Below the pieces are notes generated by a model. That model was given only the letters and a program-made list of their open reading frames with translations. It was not told where the DNA came from and made no database searches. DNA of 37,677 nucleotides, from the IMG/VR virus record IMGVR_UViG_3300045284_000323, positions 1 to 37,677 of that record. One strand, 5' to 3'. Position numbers and translations under genes: made by a program. Source of the DNA: a virus. Position 1 is the first letter of the stretch, and the number at the start of each line of letters is the position of its first letter. Positions 6,514-12,480 of this stretch are shown here, piece by piece.

Positions 6514-6707
6514 CCAAAAAAACAATAACAACCTGTGATTTATGCGATAAAGAACTCAAGCTAGGTCTTTTTAAAAGCAAGGAAATATGGCGAGTGGAAG
6601 TTGAGACTTCATTCGGGATTATTAACACACATTTTTGTACTATAGAGCATTTGCGCGAATATTTTAGAGATAAATGCGAAATCATGGACAAAAACAATGG
6701 TAATTAG
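6510..6707 (+). CDS. Small zinc-ribbon-like protein
   Basis: The product is 65 aa with a CDLC pair at residues 9-12, and HFC at about 42 plus a later cysteine as possible further ligands. This makes a small metal-binding fold likely. The rest is charged (REYFRDKCEIMDKNNGN). It is translationally coupled to the tiny ORF upstream (ATGA) and overlaps the next ORF. It resembles other uncharacterised Zn-finger peptides found in phage early regions. Function unknown. Confidence 0.65.
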   Translation: MTKKTITTCDLCDKELKLGLFKSKEIWRVEVETSFGIINTHFCTIEHLREYFRDKCEIMDKNNGN

Positions 6708-6864
6708 CGAAAAACAGGTTATGCAGTTGATTATGATGGCACGTTGCTTGATAGAAGAGCTTAAGGACAAGGACGCCATGGCAAATATGCGGGCTTACCA
6801 ACTTGGAATGATTGTAGAGGAAATTATTGATCAACAATCCGAAGAACTTAAGGAGATAATTTGA
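6697..6864 (+). CDS. Small helical hypothetical protein
   Basis: The product is 55 aa, ATG at 6697 to TGA at 6862-6864. It is methionine-rich and strongly helical (KQVMQLIMMARCLIEELKDK at the N-terminus), with an acidic amphipathic C-terminus. It overlaps the previous ORF by 11 bases, and its end contains the Shine-Dalgarno and TTG start of the next gene. No family recognised. The evidence is the seamless fit in the operon. Confidence 0.55.
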   Translation: MVISEKQVMQLIMMARCLIEELKDKDAMANMRAYQLGMIVEEIIDQQSEELKEII

Positions 6865-7058
6865 GCTTCCTTGATAAAACCTTCTGCGCGTCACCAAATT
6901 GCAAGAATGAATGTGGTAGGAAAATGAGCGAACAAGAAAAAATATACCTTGGCAACCTTATGCCATTAGGTGGACAGTTAAATCCAGTTTCATGTGCTTA
7001 TTTATGCGGTGAGCCAGAACAAAATAAACCGTCTAATCTGGAAAGTGAGCGCGCCTAA
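6861..7058 (+). CDS. Small cysteine-rich conserved phage protein, TTG start
   Basis: The product is 65 aa. The N-terminal FCASPNCKNECGRKM segment is a pattern I recognise from small uncharacterised phage proteins. With a later C and CG pair it suggests a zinc-binding knuckle. The start is TTG at 6861, chosen because AAGGAG (6850-6855) is placed five bases upstream and no ATG is available before residue 22. The end overlaps the next ATG by one base (TAATG). Confidence 0.65.
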   Translation: MSFLDKTFCASPNCKNECGRKMSEQEKIYLGNLMPLGGQLNPVSCAYLCGEPEQNKPSNLESERA

Positions 7059-7219
7059 TGTGGAATAATGATAAATCAATACCAATATTTTGCTTAACAT
7101 TAATTATGTCAATCGCCTTTTGTGAGCTTAATAGCTTATTCGCCGAGAATGACGCTATAGAAGAAAGATTAACAAAACTAGAAATTCGTGTTGATAAACT
7201 CTGCGCGGGGAAGTGTTAA
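7058..7219 (+). CDS. Small exported or membrane-anchored protein
   Basis: The product is 53 aa, ATG at 7058 to TAA at 7217-7219. Residues about 8-22 (IPIFCLTLIMSIAFC) are hydrophobic after a short charged N-terminus, like a signal anchor. A charged coiled-coil-like tail (EERLTKLEIRVDKLC) and a terminal CxxxxC follow. The TAATG overlap upstream and the immediate start of the next gene support it. Such a layout could be a small spanin or inner-membrane peptide, but no known family is recognisable. Confidence 0.55.
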   Translation: MWNNDKSIPIFCLTLIMSIAFCELNSLFAENDAIEERLTKLEIRVDKLCAGKC

Positions 7220-7468
7220 ATGACAAAAGACATCAAAGAAATATTCGCATACGTCATGGCGGATAAAGACGGCGAAGGAATTCTAGCGTCATATATTGAT
7301 GATAGCCATGCTTTCTACAAGCCCCTAATGTTTCCAAGCCTTTTAGAAGCCAATGGCGCGCTACAGACGGCGATTGATATGGGAAACGAGTACAAATCAA
7401 TAGTACGTCTTGTTAGGTTTGATAATCGGGAATTGTTCGCGACATTAGTGCCAAAGGGATTTCAATGA
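7220..7468 (+). CDS. Hypothetical protein, paralogue of the 7794-8042 product
   Basis: The product is 82 aa, soluble, with an N-terminal strand IFAYVMADKDGEGILASYID. The protein at 7794-8042 has the same length and the same frame of conserved positions (DEIYAVLSKDDGGEGIVSI at its start, a hydrophobic strand and a V-R/K-Y/F element near the end), which suggests ancient duplication. No function is known to me. It begins directly after the preceding TAA and overlaps the next ATG by four bases. Confidence 0.65.
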   Translation: MTKDIKEIFAYVMADKDGEGILASYIDDSHAFYKPLMFPSLLEANGALQTAIDMGNEYKSIVRLVRFDNRELFATLVPKGFQ

Positions 7469-7671
7469 ATGAATTTACGAAAGGTGATTTGCTGCTAATG
7501 ATAATGCTTATCACTGAGTTAAAACTGGATAGCACACAGCCCCCATGCGTGCACGAGTTATCAGATAAAATTCAATCCATGATTGATAATTATTGCGAAC
7601 ATGAAAATTTAAAAGATGTTGGTAAAGAATACCTGGTTTGTCGAAGTTGTTCAGAGGAAATATACGAATGA
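7465..7671 (+). CDS. NDFTKEDL-type small Zn-binding protein, copy 1
   Basis: The product is 68 aa. It opens MNEFTKGDLL, has a central DKIQSMIDNYCEHENL, and ends with CRSC. Three further copies or relatives occur at 7668-7793, 10490-10708 and 10705-11031. The C-H-C-C residues could bind zinc. The nucleotide sequence around 7564-7604 is nearly identical to 10601-10641, so at least some duplication is recent. I recognise this type from the accessory regions of other phages, but its function is unknown. Coupled to neighbours by ATGA overlaps. Confidence 0.7.
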   Translation: MNEFTKGDLLLMIMLITELKLDSTQPPCVHELSDKIQSMIDNYCEHENLKDVGKEYLVCRSCSEEIYE

Positions 7672-7793
7672 CTGAACTAACCCGCAAAGACCTAACAACA
7701 ATATTCCTCTTGCTATTCGGTAATCCAAAACATTTTGAGATTATGAAAAAGATAGAGGCGATGATAGATAAACTTGAGAAGGCAGAGGAATAA
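7668..7793 (+). CDS. Short relative of the NDFTKEDL family lacking the Zn end
   Basis: The product is 41 aa, MTELTRKDLTTIFLLLFGNP then IMKKIEAMIDKLEKAEE. The start and the K-I-x-(S/A)-M-I-D element align with the 7465, 10490 and 10705 products, but the cysteine-containing C-terminus is missing. It looks like a truncated duplicate. ATGA overlap upstream, and the next ATG follows its TAA directly. Confidence 0.5.
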   Translation: MTELTRKDLTTIFLLLFGNPKHFEIMKKIEAMIDKLEKAEE

Positions 7794-8042
7794 ATGGAAT
7801 ATCATACACCAAAAAATACACATCCCGCGGATGAAATTTACGCAGTCCTATCAAAGGATGATGGAGGAGAAGGGATTGTTTCTATAATGACAGGAGCGGG
7901 CTCGATGCCTCTTGTGGTTATTGACAATAGAATTCTTGATAAAGCAAAACCCTATATTCAACATATTGCTAAAGAAAAGGGATGTGAATTATACATTGTC
8001 AAATATACAAAAACTGAAATATTGGAGGTTATCAAACCGTAA
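7794..8042 (+). CDS. Hypothetical protein, paralogue of the 7220-7468 product
   Basis: The product is 82 aa and the last gene of the first rightward operon segment. See 7220-7468 for the shared pattern (YAVLSKDDGGEGIVS against AYVMADKDGEGILAS). No catalytic or membrane feature. A strong palindromic hairpin (8048-8074) follows five bases after its stop and separates it from the convergent hydrolase gene. Confidence 0.65.
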   Translation: MEYHTPKNTHPADEIYAVLSKDDGGEGIVSIMTGAGSMPLVVIDNRILDKAKPYIQHIAKEKGCELYIVKYTKTEILEVIKP

Positions 8043-8047
8043 TAAAT

Positions 8048-8074
8048 GAACCGGTTACAATTTGTAACCGGTTC
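8048..8074. terminator. Palindromic hairpin between convergent transcripts
   Basis: GAACCGGTTACA (8048-8059) and its exact reverse complement (8063-8074) form a 12-bp perfect stem with a 3-base loop. It lies between the ends of the rightward operon (8042) and the leftward hydrolase gene (8082), so it can serve both. There is no U-tract. It may also be a protein-binding palindrome. Confidence 0.6.
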
Positions 8075-8081
8075 GAATAGA

Positions 8082-9476
8082 TTATTTAAGCTTAACAAAT
8101 AGTTCGTCCATATCTTTCCTTGCACCTTTAGCATGAAATTCTGCCAGACTTTTATCTCCCGCGAAAGCCTTTGCGGCATACGCCACATTCTTATCAAGAA
8201 TAAAATTCCTAACAATCTTTCGGGTTCCTTCATCTTTAACAATCTCTATCCCGTTATTTAAATAGAAAAAAAACTTGCTGTCGAGTTCAGCATCATTGGC
8301 TTTTCTCAATACTGAAACAGTCTTGGGAAGGAATCTATTTTGCAACGCAGGAGACTTTCTAATCAGTTCGAATTGAAGGCCAATCAGGGGCTTATTGTCA
8401 ATTTTAGCCAAATGTTTGTCAATTAAAGACAAGTTATTGTCAATTTCAGCTTCATTATGCAGGTCAACAAAGCCGCGAACAATATATGCGCTAATTTCCT
8501 TCTCCGGTTTTTCTTTGGCAAGCACTTTAGCAAAGAAAGCTTTAATGTTCTCATGGTTTTGGTTTGACTGAATCTCATCCCAATTGTTTTGGTAAAAACT
8601 CATAATGCCCGCTGCAATCCTTGTTTTAACAAATTTGCTATTAGTTGTTGAGTAGGATGATATGAGCTTAGTAGGCGTATCTTCAACTTTGGACATGGAG
8701 CGCAAATCAATTAATATCCACTTCAAGCCATCTTTAAGCTCATTATCTGCAATTAGCTCCCATTGTTTTTCGATGACCTTTGGAGGCGTATTGGCAGGAT
8801 TGAAGCCAGCGAACAGTGAGAACTCTTCTAGCGACATCTTATTTAAATCTGCAACATTAGCCGCTAAGAATTTGGCTTCCTTGTCTATATCGTCTATAGG
8901 AGTGTCATTGATAGGCTTATCGGCAATTAAACTACCGTTGTCAACTGGGAATGTCATAAATGCATTGTAGGGCAGTTGAATTTTATTGTTCATAACCTGA
9001 GGCGCACCGCCCACACCCATCACATAACCCACAAAAGTGTCACAGCGAAATTTCCCGCATTTAGTCGGATGGGGCTTTTGAACCGCATCAAACCAGCCTT
9101 CGCCGATATTCCAGTATGTGGTCGCTGTATACTCCGGACACCAAAAGCTTTGTAATTTTGCATTATGTAAAGCTAGATACATAAAACTTGCGTTTGTTAT
9201 TAAGCCACTCCTGCTTCCCCAGTATCTGGATTTAGATTTAAATCCTTTGACTGTTCCCCACATTATAGATTCGTTAAAATTGGGTTCCATCTCTATAGTT
9301 ACATCTGTGGGATGGAATATGTTATCACCCGTGGCCAATGCCAGATGCCCTATCCTTCCAACCCCCGGTAATGGTATGACCATATCACGCCCTAAAACAT
9401 CACCTGAACTTACAGGGCGGGCATTAATACCACTAGATAATAATAGGATGCTCACTGTTAATAATTTTAATTTCAT
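8082..9476 (-). CDS. Secreted YiiX/NlpC-P60-like cysteine hydrolase with helical C-terminal domain
   Basis: The product is 464 aa from the ATG at 9476. This start places a classical signal peptide at the N-terminus (MKLKLLTVSILLLSSGINA, cleavage after A19). An in-frame start at 9521 would add 15 residues before it. Residues about 25-155 show the permuted papain-like layout of YiiX-type enzymes: catalytic His in RIGHLALATG (H44) and, downstream, Cys in FRCDTFVGYVMG (C145). Such enzymes cleave amide or ester bonds in peptidoglycan peptides or lipids. The remaining 300 residues are helical and of unknown role. It is oriented against the surrounding early genes, with its own promoter (9788-9816) and a hairpin at its 3' end, the anatomy of a moron. 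It probably acts in the periplasm or outside the cell, as a lysis helper, fitness factor or effector. The exact substrate is unknown. Confidence 0.72.
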   Translation of the reverse strand: MKLKLLTVSILLLSSGINARPVSSGDVLGRDMVIPLPGVGRIGHLALATGDNIFHPTDVTIEMEPNFNESIMWGTVKGFKSKSRYWGSRSGLITNASFMYLALHNAKLQSFWCPEYTATTYWNIGEGWFDAVQKPHPTKCGKFRCDTFVGYVMGVGGAPQVMNNKIQLPYNAFMTFPVDNGSLIADKPINDTPIDDIDKEAKFLAANVADLNKMSLEEFSLFAGFNPANTPPKVIEKQWELIADNELKDGLKWILIDLRSMSKVEDTPTKLISSYSTTNSKFVKTRIAAGIMSFYQNNWDEIQSNQNHENIKAFFAKVLAKEKPEKEISAYIVRGFVDLHNEAEIDNNLSLIDKHLAKIDNKPLIGLQFELIRKSPALQNRFLPKTVSVLRKANDAELDSKFFFYLNNGIEIVKDEGTRKIVRNFILDKNVAYAAKAFAGDKSLAEFHAKGARKDMDELFVKLK

Positions 9477-9524
9477 CTTTCTTCCGTTTTCAAAAGGCAT
9501 CCTGCTATTAATCAATTCCATTTA

Positions 9525-9752
9525 TTATTCCATGTCTTGGAATTCTTTAGCCAACTCAACATCAAGCGCAATGCTATCCGGTGTCAGCTGACCTTCGTTC
9601 ATCAATAGCACCATATGCGATAAAAACATGTAAGCCCGCTGTATATGCTCAGGATTACCTTGTTTAACATTGCGTTCCATGTGATCAAAAAACTTGCGTA
9701 CGCTCTTAATTTCCTTGAGAACACCGCGCTGCATCCTGCGAATTTCTTTCAT
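9525..9752 (-). CDS. Small helical protein upstream of the secreted hydrolase
   Basis: The product is 75 aa, basic at the N-terminus (MKEIRRMQRGVLKEIKSVRK) and acidic at the C-terminus, all helical, with no signal peptide or membrane segment. It ends with TAATAA three bases before the upstream in-frame ATG (9521) of the hydrolase ORF, so the two are co-transcribed from the promoter at 9788-9816. I do not recognise it. It could be an immunity or regulatory partner of the hydrolase. A cytoplasmic helical partner of a secreted enzyme would be unusual, so it may simply be a co-inherited gene. Confidence 0.6.
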   Translation of the reverse strand: MKEIRRMQRGVLKEIKSVRKFFDHMERNVKQGNPEHIQRAYMFLSHMVLLMNEGQLTPDSIALDVELAKEFQDME

Positions 9753-9787
9753 TTCTGCATATAATAATTTGCGTGCTGGAATATACC

Positions 9788-9816
9788 ATTATATTATGTG
9801 AACGCGAACCCCCCAA
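9788..9816 (-). promoter_or_regulatory. Promoter of the hydrolase cassette
   Basis: On the minus strand a perfect TATAAT (9788-9793) lies 17 bases from TTGGGG (9811-9816). It is placed 35 bases before the start of the 75-aa ORF. Moron genes typically carry such an independent host-type promoter. Confidence 0.6.
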
Positions 9817-9867
9817 GCCTATGGCCTAGTTATGCTCAAATCGTGGGGGTCTAATTTAGGATGTAGA

Positions 9868-10242
9868 ATGATAGAGTTAAATGATAAAAGCTATATAGTT
9901 GGAATATGGTATTCCTCTTGCCCAAAAACATACAACAACTGGCTGGCATGCGCCATTAAAGACCCTGAAAACCCAAATCGATACAAAATATGGTCGCGTT
10001 TTCGCTATGCAAAGGGTGACAAAATTTTCGATGGGGAAGATGAGAAAAGCTGGACTACTCTTTACACTAAGGAAAATATTCAGGAAAGTAACGTTATAGA
10101 TAATTTAAATGAGGGGCAACTTGCAATTAAAGAAGGTTATCCAGAAATGGATAGAATAATTGTAAAGGGCGAACTTAAAAAACTTGTTAAACTTTCAAAA
10201 GACAAAGAATGGATGCATATGCGAGAAGAGAGGCTGCAATGA
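9868..10242 (+). CDS. Conserved phage hypothetical protein
   Basis: The product is 124 aa from the ATG at 9868. The frame opens at 9832, but the first 12 codons lack a ribosome site. The core (YIVGIWYSSCPKTYNNWLAC, then DPENPNRYKIWSRFRYAK and IFDGEDEKSWT) matches a recurring uncharacterised protein type found in phage accessory regions. It is soluble, aromatic-rich, with no known catalytic motif. It is the first gene after the inverted cassette, restarts the rightward run of small genes, and is coupled to the next (broken) ORF by ATGA. Confidence 0.7.
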   Translation: MIELNDKSYIVGIWYSSCPKTYNNWLACAIKDPENPNRYKIWSRFRYAKGDKIFDGEDEKSWTTLYTKENIQESNVIDNLNEGQLAIKEGYPEMDRIIVKGELKKLVKLSKDKEWMHMREERLQ

Positions 10243-10493
10243 ATGACTTAGTAATAGTAATGATGCCACCCTACCCGAAATACTAGGTCGCTCCAGAAGA
10301 CCAGCCAAGCAGCGAACTATGGGATTGCCCTAAATGCAAGGGCAAATGCTGGCTATCTGCGAAAAAGAAAGGCGTGCTTGCATTTTCTGCTGTAGCCAAC
10401 AAAGAGATATTGCTTGCGTGCTATGACTGTATTAAAAGATTGGCTAAAGAAGATCCGGAATTATTTGCTGGGCATGAAATGGTGAGACTATGA
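10239..10493 (+). pseudogene. Zn-ribbon protein gene interrupted by an in-frame amber codon
   Basis: The frame runs from ATG 10239 to TGA 10491-10493 (84 codons plus stop) and is intact except for TAG at 10284-10286, codon 16. Before it lies MPPYPKY; after it VAPEDQPSSELWDCPKCKGK, then a second CYDC pair. The two CxxC pairs form a complete zinc ribbon, and both ends overlap neighbours in the coupled style (ATGA), so the whole frame is clearly the ancestral gene. One base change (from CAG, GAG, AAG or TAC, for example) would restore it. TAG is a normal stop elsewhere in this genome (cro and the DUF669 gene), so general reassignment is not supported. It may be a true nonsense mutation, a read error, or suppressed at low level. 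Confidence 0.75.
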
Positions 10494-10708
10494 ATGATTT
10501 TACGAAAGAAGACCTTAAGTTATTGTTAAATTGGCGTGACAACATAAAGTACACAAAAAAGCCAAACCCACAGGTTATCGCATCAAATGAGCTTCTTAGC
10601 GATAAAATACAATCCATGATTGAGAATTATTGCGAACATGATAGTAAGCAATATTATGACGATATTCCCGTTGATGTGTGCAATAACTGCCATATGGTTA
10701 TATTATGA
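10490..10708 (+). CDS. NDFTKEDL-type small Zn-binding protein, copy 2
   Basis: The product is 72 aa. It starts MNDFTKEDLKLLLNWRDN and has the family core SDKIQSMIENYCEHDSKQ and a C-terminal CNNC. C and H near residue 46 plus the CNNC could coordinate zinc. Nucleotides 10601-10641 match 7564-7604 with few changes. It follows the interrupted Zn-ribbon ORF with an ATGA overlap and overlaps the next copy by four bases, giving a tandem pair. Function unknown. Confidence 0.7.
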   Translation: MNDFTKEDLKLLLNWRDNIKYTKKPNPQVIASNELLSDKIQSMIENYCEHDSKQYYDDIPVDVCNNCHMVIL

Positions 10709-11031
10709 ATGATTTTACTAAAGAAGAGCTAATCATATTATTTACAGAATTAAATATCACAATAAGAAATTGGGGAGATGCAAAGGAATATAAAGATTAC
10801 CCGAGACTGAAAGATAAAATACAATCCATGATTGGTAATTACCCAGAATGCAAACACCTATGGGTTCGTGGCAAATGCCACGATTGTGGGATTGAGAGAA
10901 AGTGCGAGCATGAATCAGATGGCCATACTTACTATAAAAGCGGCGTTAAATGCACGGATTTCCTTACTTATGCCTCTAGTGAAAGCCCTTGTTATTTGAA
11001 ATGCAAAAAATGCGGAGAATTGTATAGATGA
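10705..11031 (+). CDS. NDFTKEDL-type protein, copy 3, with extended Zn-binding tail
   Basis: The product is 108 aa. It shares MNDFTKEELIILF and DKIQSMIGNY with copies 1 and 2, then carries a longer cysteine-rich tail: CKHLW, CHDCG, CEHESDGHTYY, C, CYLKCKKCG. The tail has enough ligands for two zinc sites and may derive from fusion with another small Zn-finger gene of the same region. ATGA overlaps on both sides. Function unknown. Confidence 0.7.
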   Translation: MNDFTKEELIILFTELNITIRNWGDAKEYKDYPRLKDKIQSMIGNYPECKHLWVRGKCHDCGIERKCEHESDGHTYYKSGVKCTDFLTYASSESPCYLKCKKCGELYR

Positions 11032-11309
11032 TTGACGCATTGCCTTTATTATTTCGCGAACATCGGGGAAGCTTAGACAAATCCATGCAAACCATAATGG
11101 AAATTAAATCACTTGAGCATTTGATGACGCATATAGAATCCATTTGGGATTGGGAAGTCCCGATAATTGGGCTTGAAATCAAGAAATATGTCTATGATGA
11201 TCGGATAGGTTGGGATACATATATGGCGATCATGACAATCAAGTACAATGACGAAAATCAAACATTCCCTATTGGCTTTTTAAATAGAAAGCCGGAATGG
11301 ATTGATTAG
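11028..11309 (+). CDS. Hypothetical protein
   Basis: The product is 93 aa, soluble, with an amphipathic N-terminal half and a beta-rich C-terminal half (IGLEIKKYVYDDRIGWDTYM, then FPIGFLNRKPEW). No family or motif recognised. It is coupled to copy 3 of the NDFTKEDL family by an ATGA overlap and followed after 13 bases by a Zn-ribbon gene. Confidence 0.6.
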   Translation: MIDALPLLFREHRGSLDKSMQTIMEIKSLEHLMTHIESIWDWEVPIIGLEIKKYVYDDRIGWDTYMAIMTIKYNDENQTFPIGFLNRKPEWID

Positions 11310-11322
11310 GAGAGCTTTACAG

Positions 11323-11526
11323 ATGACCATGAAAGAACAAATAAAACAAATAAAATGTTATTTTGGTTATCACAAATATTATCTAGTTTTAAAACTAACG
11401 CCATGGTCAAGAAAAATCGCATGCAAAAATTGCTGCAAATGTTTTGGGATGAATGATGACACACAAAGTGTAATCCCATGGGATGATGAACTGGAAGACC
11501 TGTATAAAATTATGGGGAAATTGTGA
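11323..11526 (+). CDS. DUF1660-like small Zn-ribbon phage protein
   Basis: The product is 67 aa from the ATG at 11323, supported by AGGAG upstream; a TG-type start at 11302 lacks one. The layout is typical of DUF1660-like phage proteins: a CYFGYHKY opening, basic middle, CKNCCKCFGM cluster, then an acidic VIPWDDELEDLY tail. Small metal-binding proteins of this kind are frequent in phage accessory regions and have no assigned role. It is the last gene of the rightward run; a 13-bp hairpin follows. Confidence 0.65.
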   Translation: MTMKEQIKQIKCYFGYHKYYLVLKLTPWSRKIACKNCCKCFGMNDDTQSVIPWDDELEDLYKIMGKL

Positions 11527-11535
11527 TCTTCATTT

Positions 11536-11569
11536 ACTAAGTCTGATTCGTGCGATAATCAGACTTAGT
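11536..11569. terminator. Hairpin ending the rightward accessory operon
   Basis: ACTAAGTCTGATT (11536-11548) and AATCAGACTTAGT (11557-11569) form a perfect 13-bp stem with an 8-base loop, ten bases after the last rightward gene. The following sequence is only mildly T-rich. It separates the early and late blocks, which converge here. Confidence 0.65.
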
Positions 11570-11622
11570 AGGCATTATTCAATCAAATCAATGACTTAAC
11601 AAACCGACCCCTAGTACAAATC

Positions 11623-11630
11623 TTGCGCTA
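11623..11630 (+). promoter_or_regulatory. Isolated copy of the TTGCGCTA operator motif
   Basis: This is the same 8-mer as in both early promoter regions, here in the gap between the convergent early and late blocks. TTGCGC is followed 17 bases later by TAACTA (11646-11651), so a weak promoter antisense to the VRR-NUC gene is possible. It may equally be chance. Confidence 0.3.
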
Positions 11631-11644
11631 ACTATTTGACTAAA

Positions 11645-12040
11645 TTAACTACAGTTTTTTAGTGCAACCAGCTCCCTATTTGCAATATAATTCTTCAGGT
11701 AGTGCATAAATACTTCTTTTGCTTCTTCCAAAGTCCATGCGGCAGCAACGCGGTAATTATTTTTGGACATAAGTTTTCCAAAATCAATTTGTTCTTTTGT
11801 TAACTTTTTTTTATCGACTTTAAGTTCTAACCAAAGACCTGCTTTATTTTCTTGAGAGATACAAAGAAATAAATCATTAACGCCGCGCTTTACCCCCATG
11901 CGTTTTAATATCACGCCTTGCTGTATAGAGCATTTTCGCTCATTGGCAAAATGAAAAAGACATTCTTCTAATTCAGGGAATTCATGATTAAACCAATTAA
12001 CAAAATTAATCTGTAGTATCTGCTCTGGTTGTAGAGGCAT
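11645..12040 (-). CDS. VRR-NUC domain nuclease
   Basis: The product is 131 aa. The pattern ECLFHFANERK, GVILKRMGVKRGVNDLFL and LWLELKVDKKKLTKEQ matches the VRR-NUC fold of the PD-(D/E)XK superfamily: D in VND and the ExK of LELK are the metal-site residues. Stand-alone phage VRR-NUC proteins act as structure-specific nucleases, possibly resolving branched DNA before packaging. Most early genes are on the opposite strand; this one is at the end of the late operon, with 35 bases overlapping the lysozyme gene, so it would be made late, when concatemers are processed. AAGGG lies upstream of the ATG. Confidence 0.85.
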   Translation of the reverse strand: MPLQPEQILQINFVNWFNHEFPELEECLFHFANERKCSIQQGVILKRMGVKRGVNDLFLCISQENKAGLWLELKVDKKKLTKEQIDFGKLMSKNNYRVAAAWTLEEAKEVFMHYLKNYIANRELVALKNCS

Positions 12041-12437
12041 CCGCTTCCCTTATCATAAGCGCCACATCCTTGGCGCGATCACCAACTTGTTTCGCCCAGC
12101 GGCTATCAAGAGACTCTTGTGCGGCTTTACTATAATTTTTTTCTTGCAACGCTTGAATCATTTTTGTAAAACCTAACAAACGATGAAGCCCTAGATTAAA
12201 ACGCATGTTTACCAGTGCATCTTGCACACTTTTGGGTTGCATTACCCACCAATCAAAACGCATCAAGTCATTAACCGCGGCATCAAAGTCATTTTCGAAA
12301 AGAATATCTGCTTCTTCTTTCGATATACCATTGCCCTCAATATTTCTACCCCACCCAATCGTAAGTTTTCCAACCGAATCAAAATATGGATGAGATCGAA
12401 ATCCTTCGTGTTTTTTAATCCAATCTTTTATATCCAT
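12006..12437 (-). CDS. Endolysin, T4-type lysozyme (GH24)
   Basis: The product is 143 aa from the ATG at 12437, which has GGAGGG upstream; a longer frame to 12533 would run back through the terminator hairpin. The catalytic triad lies at the same numbers as in T4 lysozyme: E11 (IKKHEGF), D20 (YFDSVGK) and T26 (LTIGWG). The enzyme cleaves the MurNAc-GlcNAc bond of peptidoglycan. There is no signal peptide or anchor, so it needs a holin to reach the wall. The holin is not adjacent; candidates are at 33283-33510 and 20044-20378. It follows an intrinsic terminator, so it may be expressed by read-through of the late transcript. Confidence 0.93.
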   Translation of the reverse strand: MDIKDWIKKHEGFRSHPYFDSVGKLTIGWGRNIEGNGISKEEADILFENDFDAAVNDLMRFDWWVMQPKSVQDALVNMRFNLGLHRLLGFTKMIQALQEKNYSKAAQESLDSRWAKQVGDRAKDVALMIREADASTTRADTTD

Positions 12438-12448
12438 TTTCCCTCCAT

Positions 12449-12473
12449 AAAAAAAGCGCCCAATAAAGGGCGC
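12449..12473 (-). terminator. Intrinsic terminator after the fibre gene
   Basis: On the minus strand GCGCCC, six loop bases and GGGCGC (12456-12473) are followed by a run of seven T (12449-12455), a textbook Rho-independent terminator. It lies between the fibre gene and the endolysin gene and would lower expression of the lysis genes relative to virion genes. Confidence 0.88.
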
Positions 12474-12480
12474 AAAGTAA

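Larger units (their letters stand above)
7564..10843 (+). repeat. Dispersed nucleotide repeat of the NDFTKEDL gene family
   Basis: GATAAAATNCAATCCATGAT followed by a near-identical stretch occurs at 7564-7604, 10601-10641 and 10813-10843. The copies differ at few positions, so the paralogous genes share recent ancestry. The inverted hydrolase cassette lies between the first copy and the other two. Confidence 0.7.

Noticed and set aside
9753-9867. Possible attachment site at the edge of the hydrolase cassette.
   Set aside because: No direct repeat was found at both cassette edges and there is no integrase.
10239-10493. The amber codon suggested genome-wide TAG reassignment.
   Set aside because: The cro-like gene and the DUF669 gene end with TAG, and other genes have no in-frame TAG, so the standard code applies.
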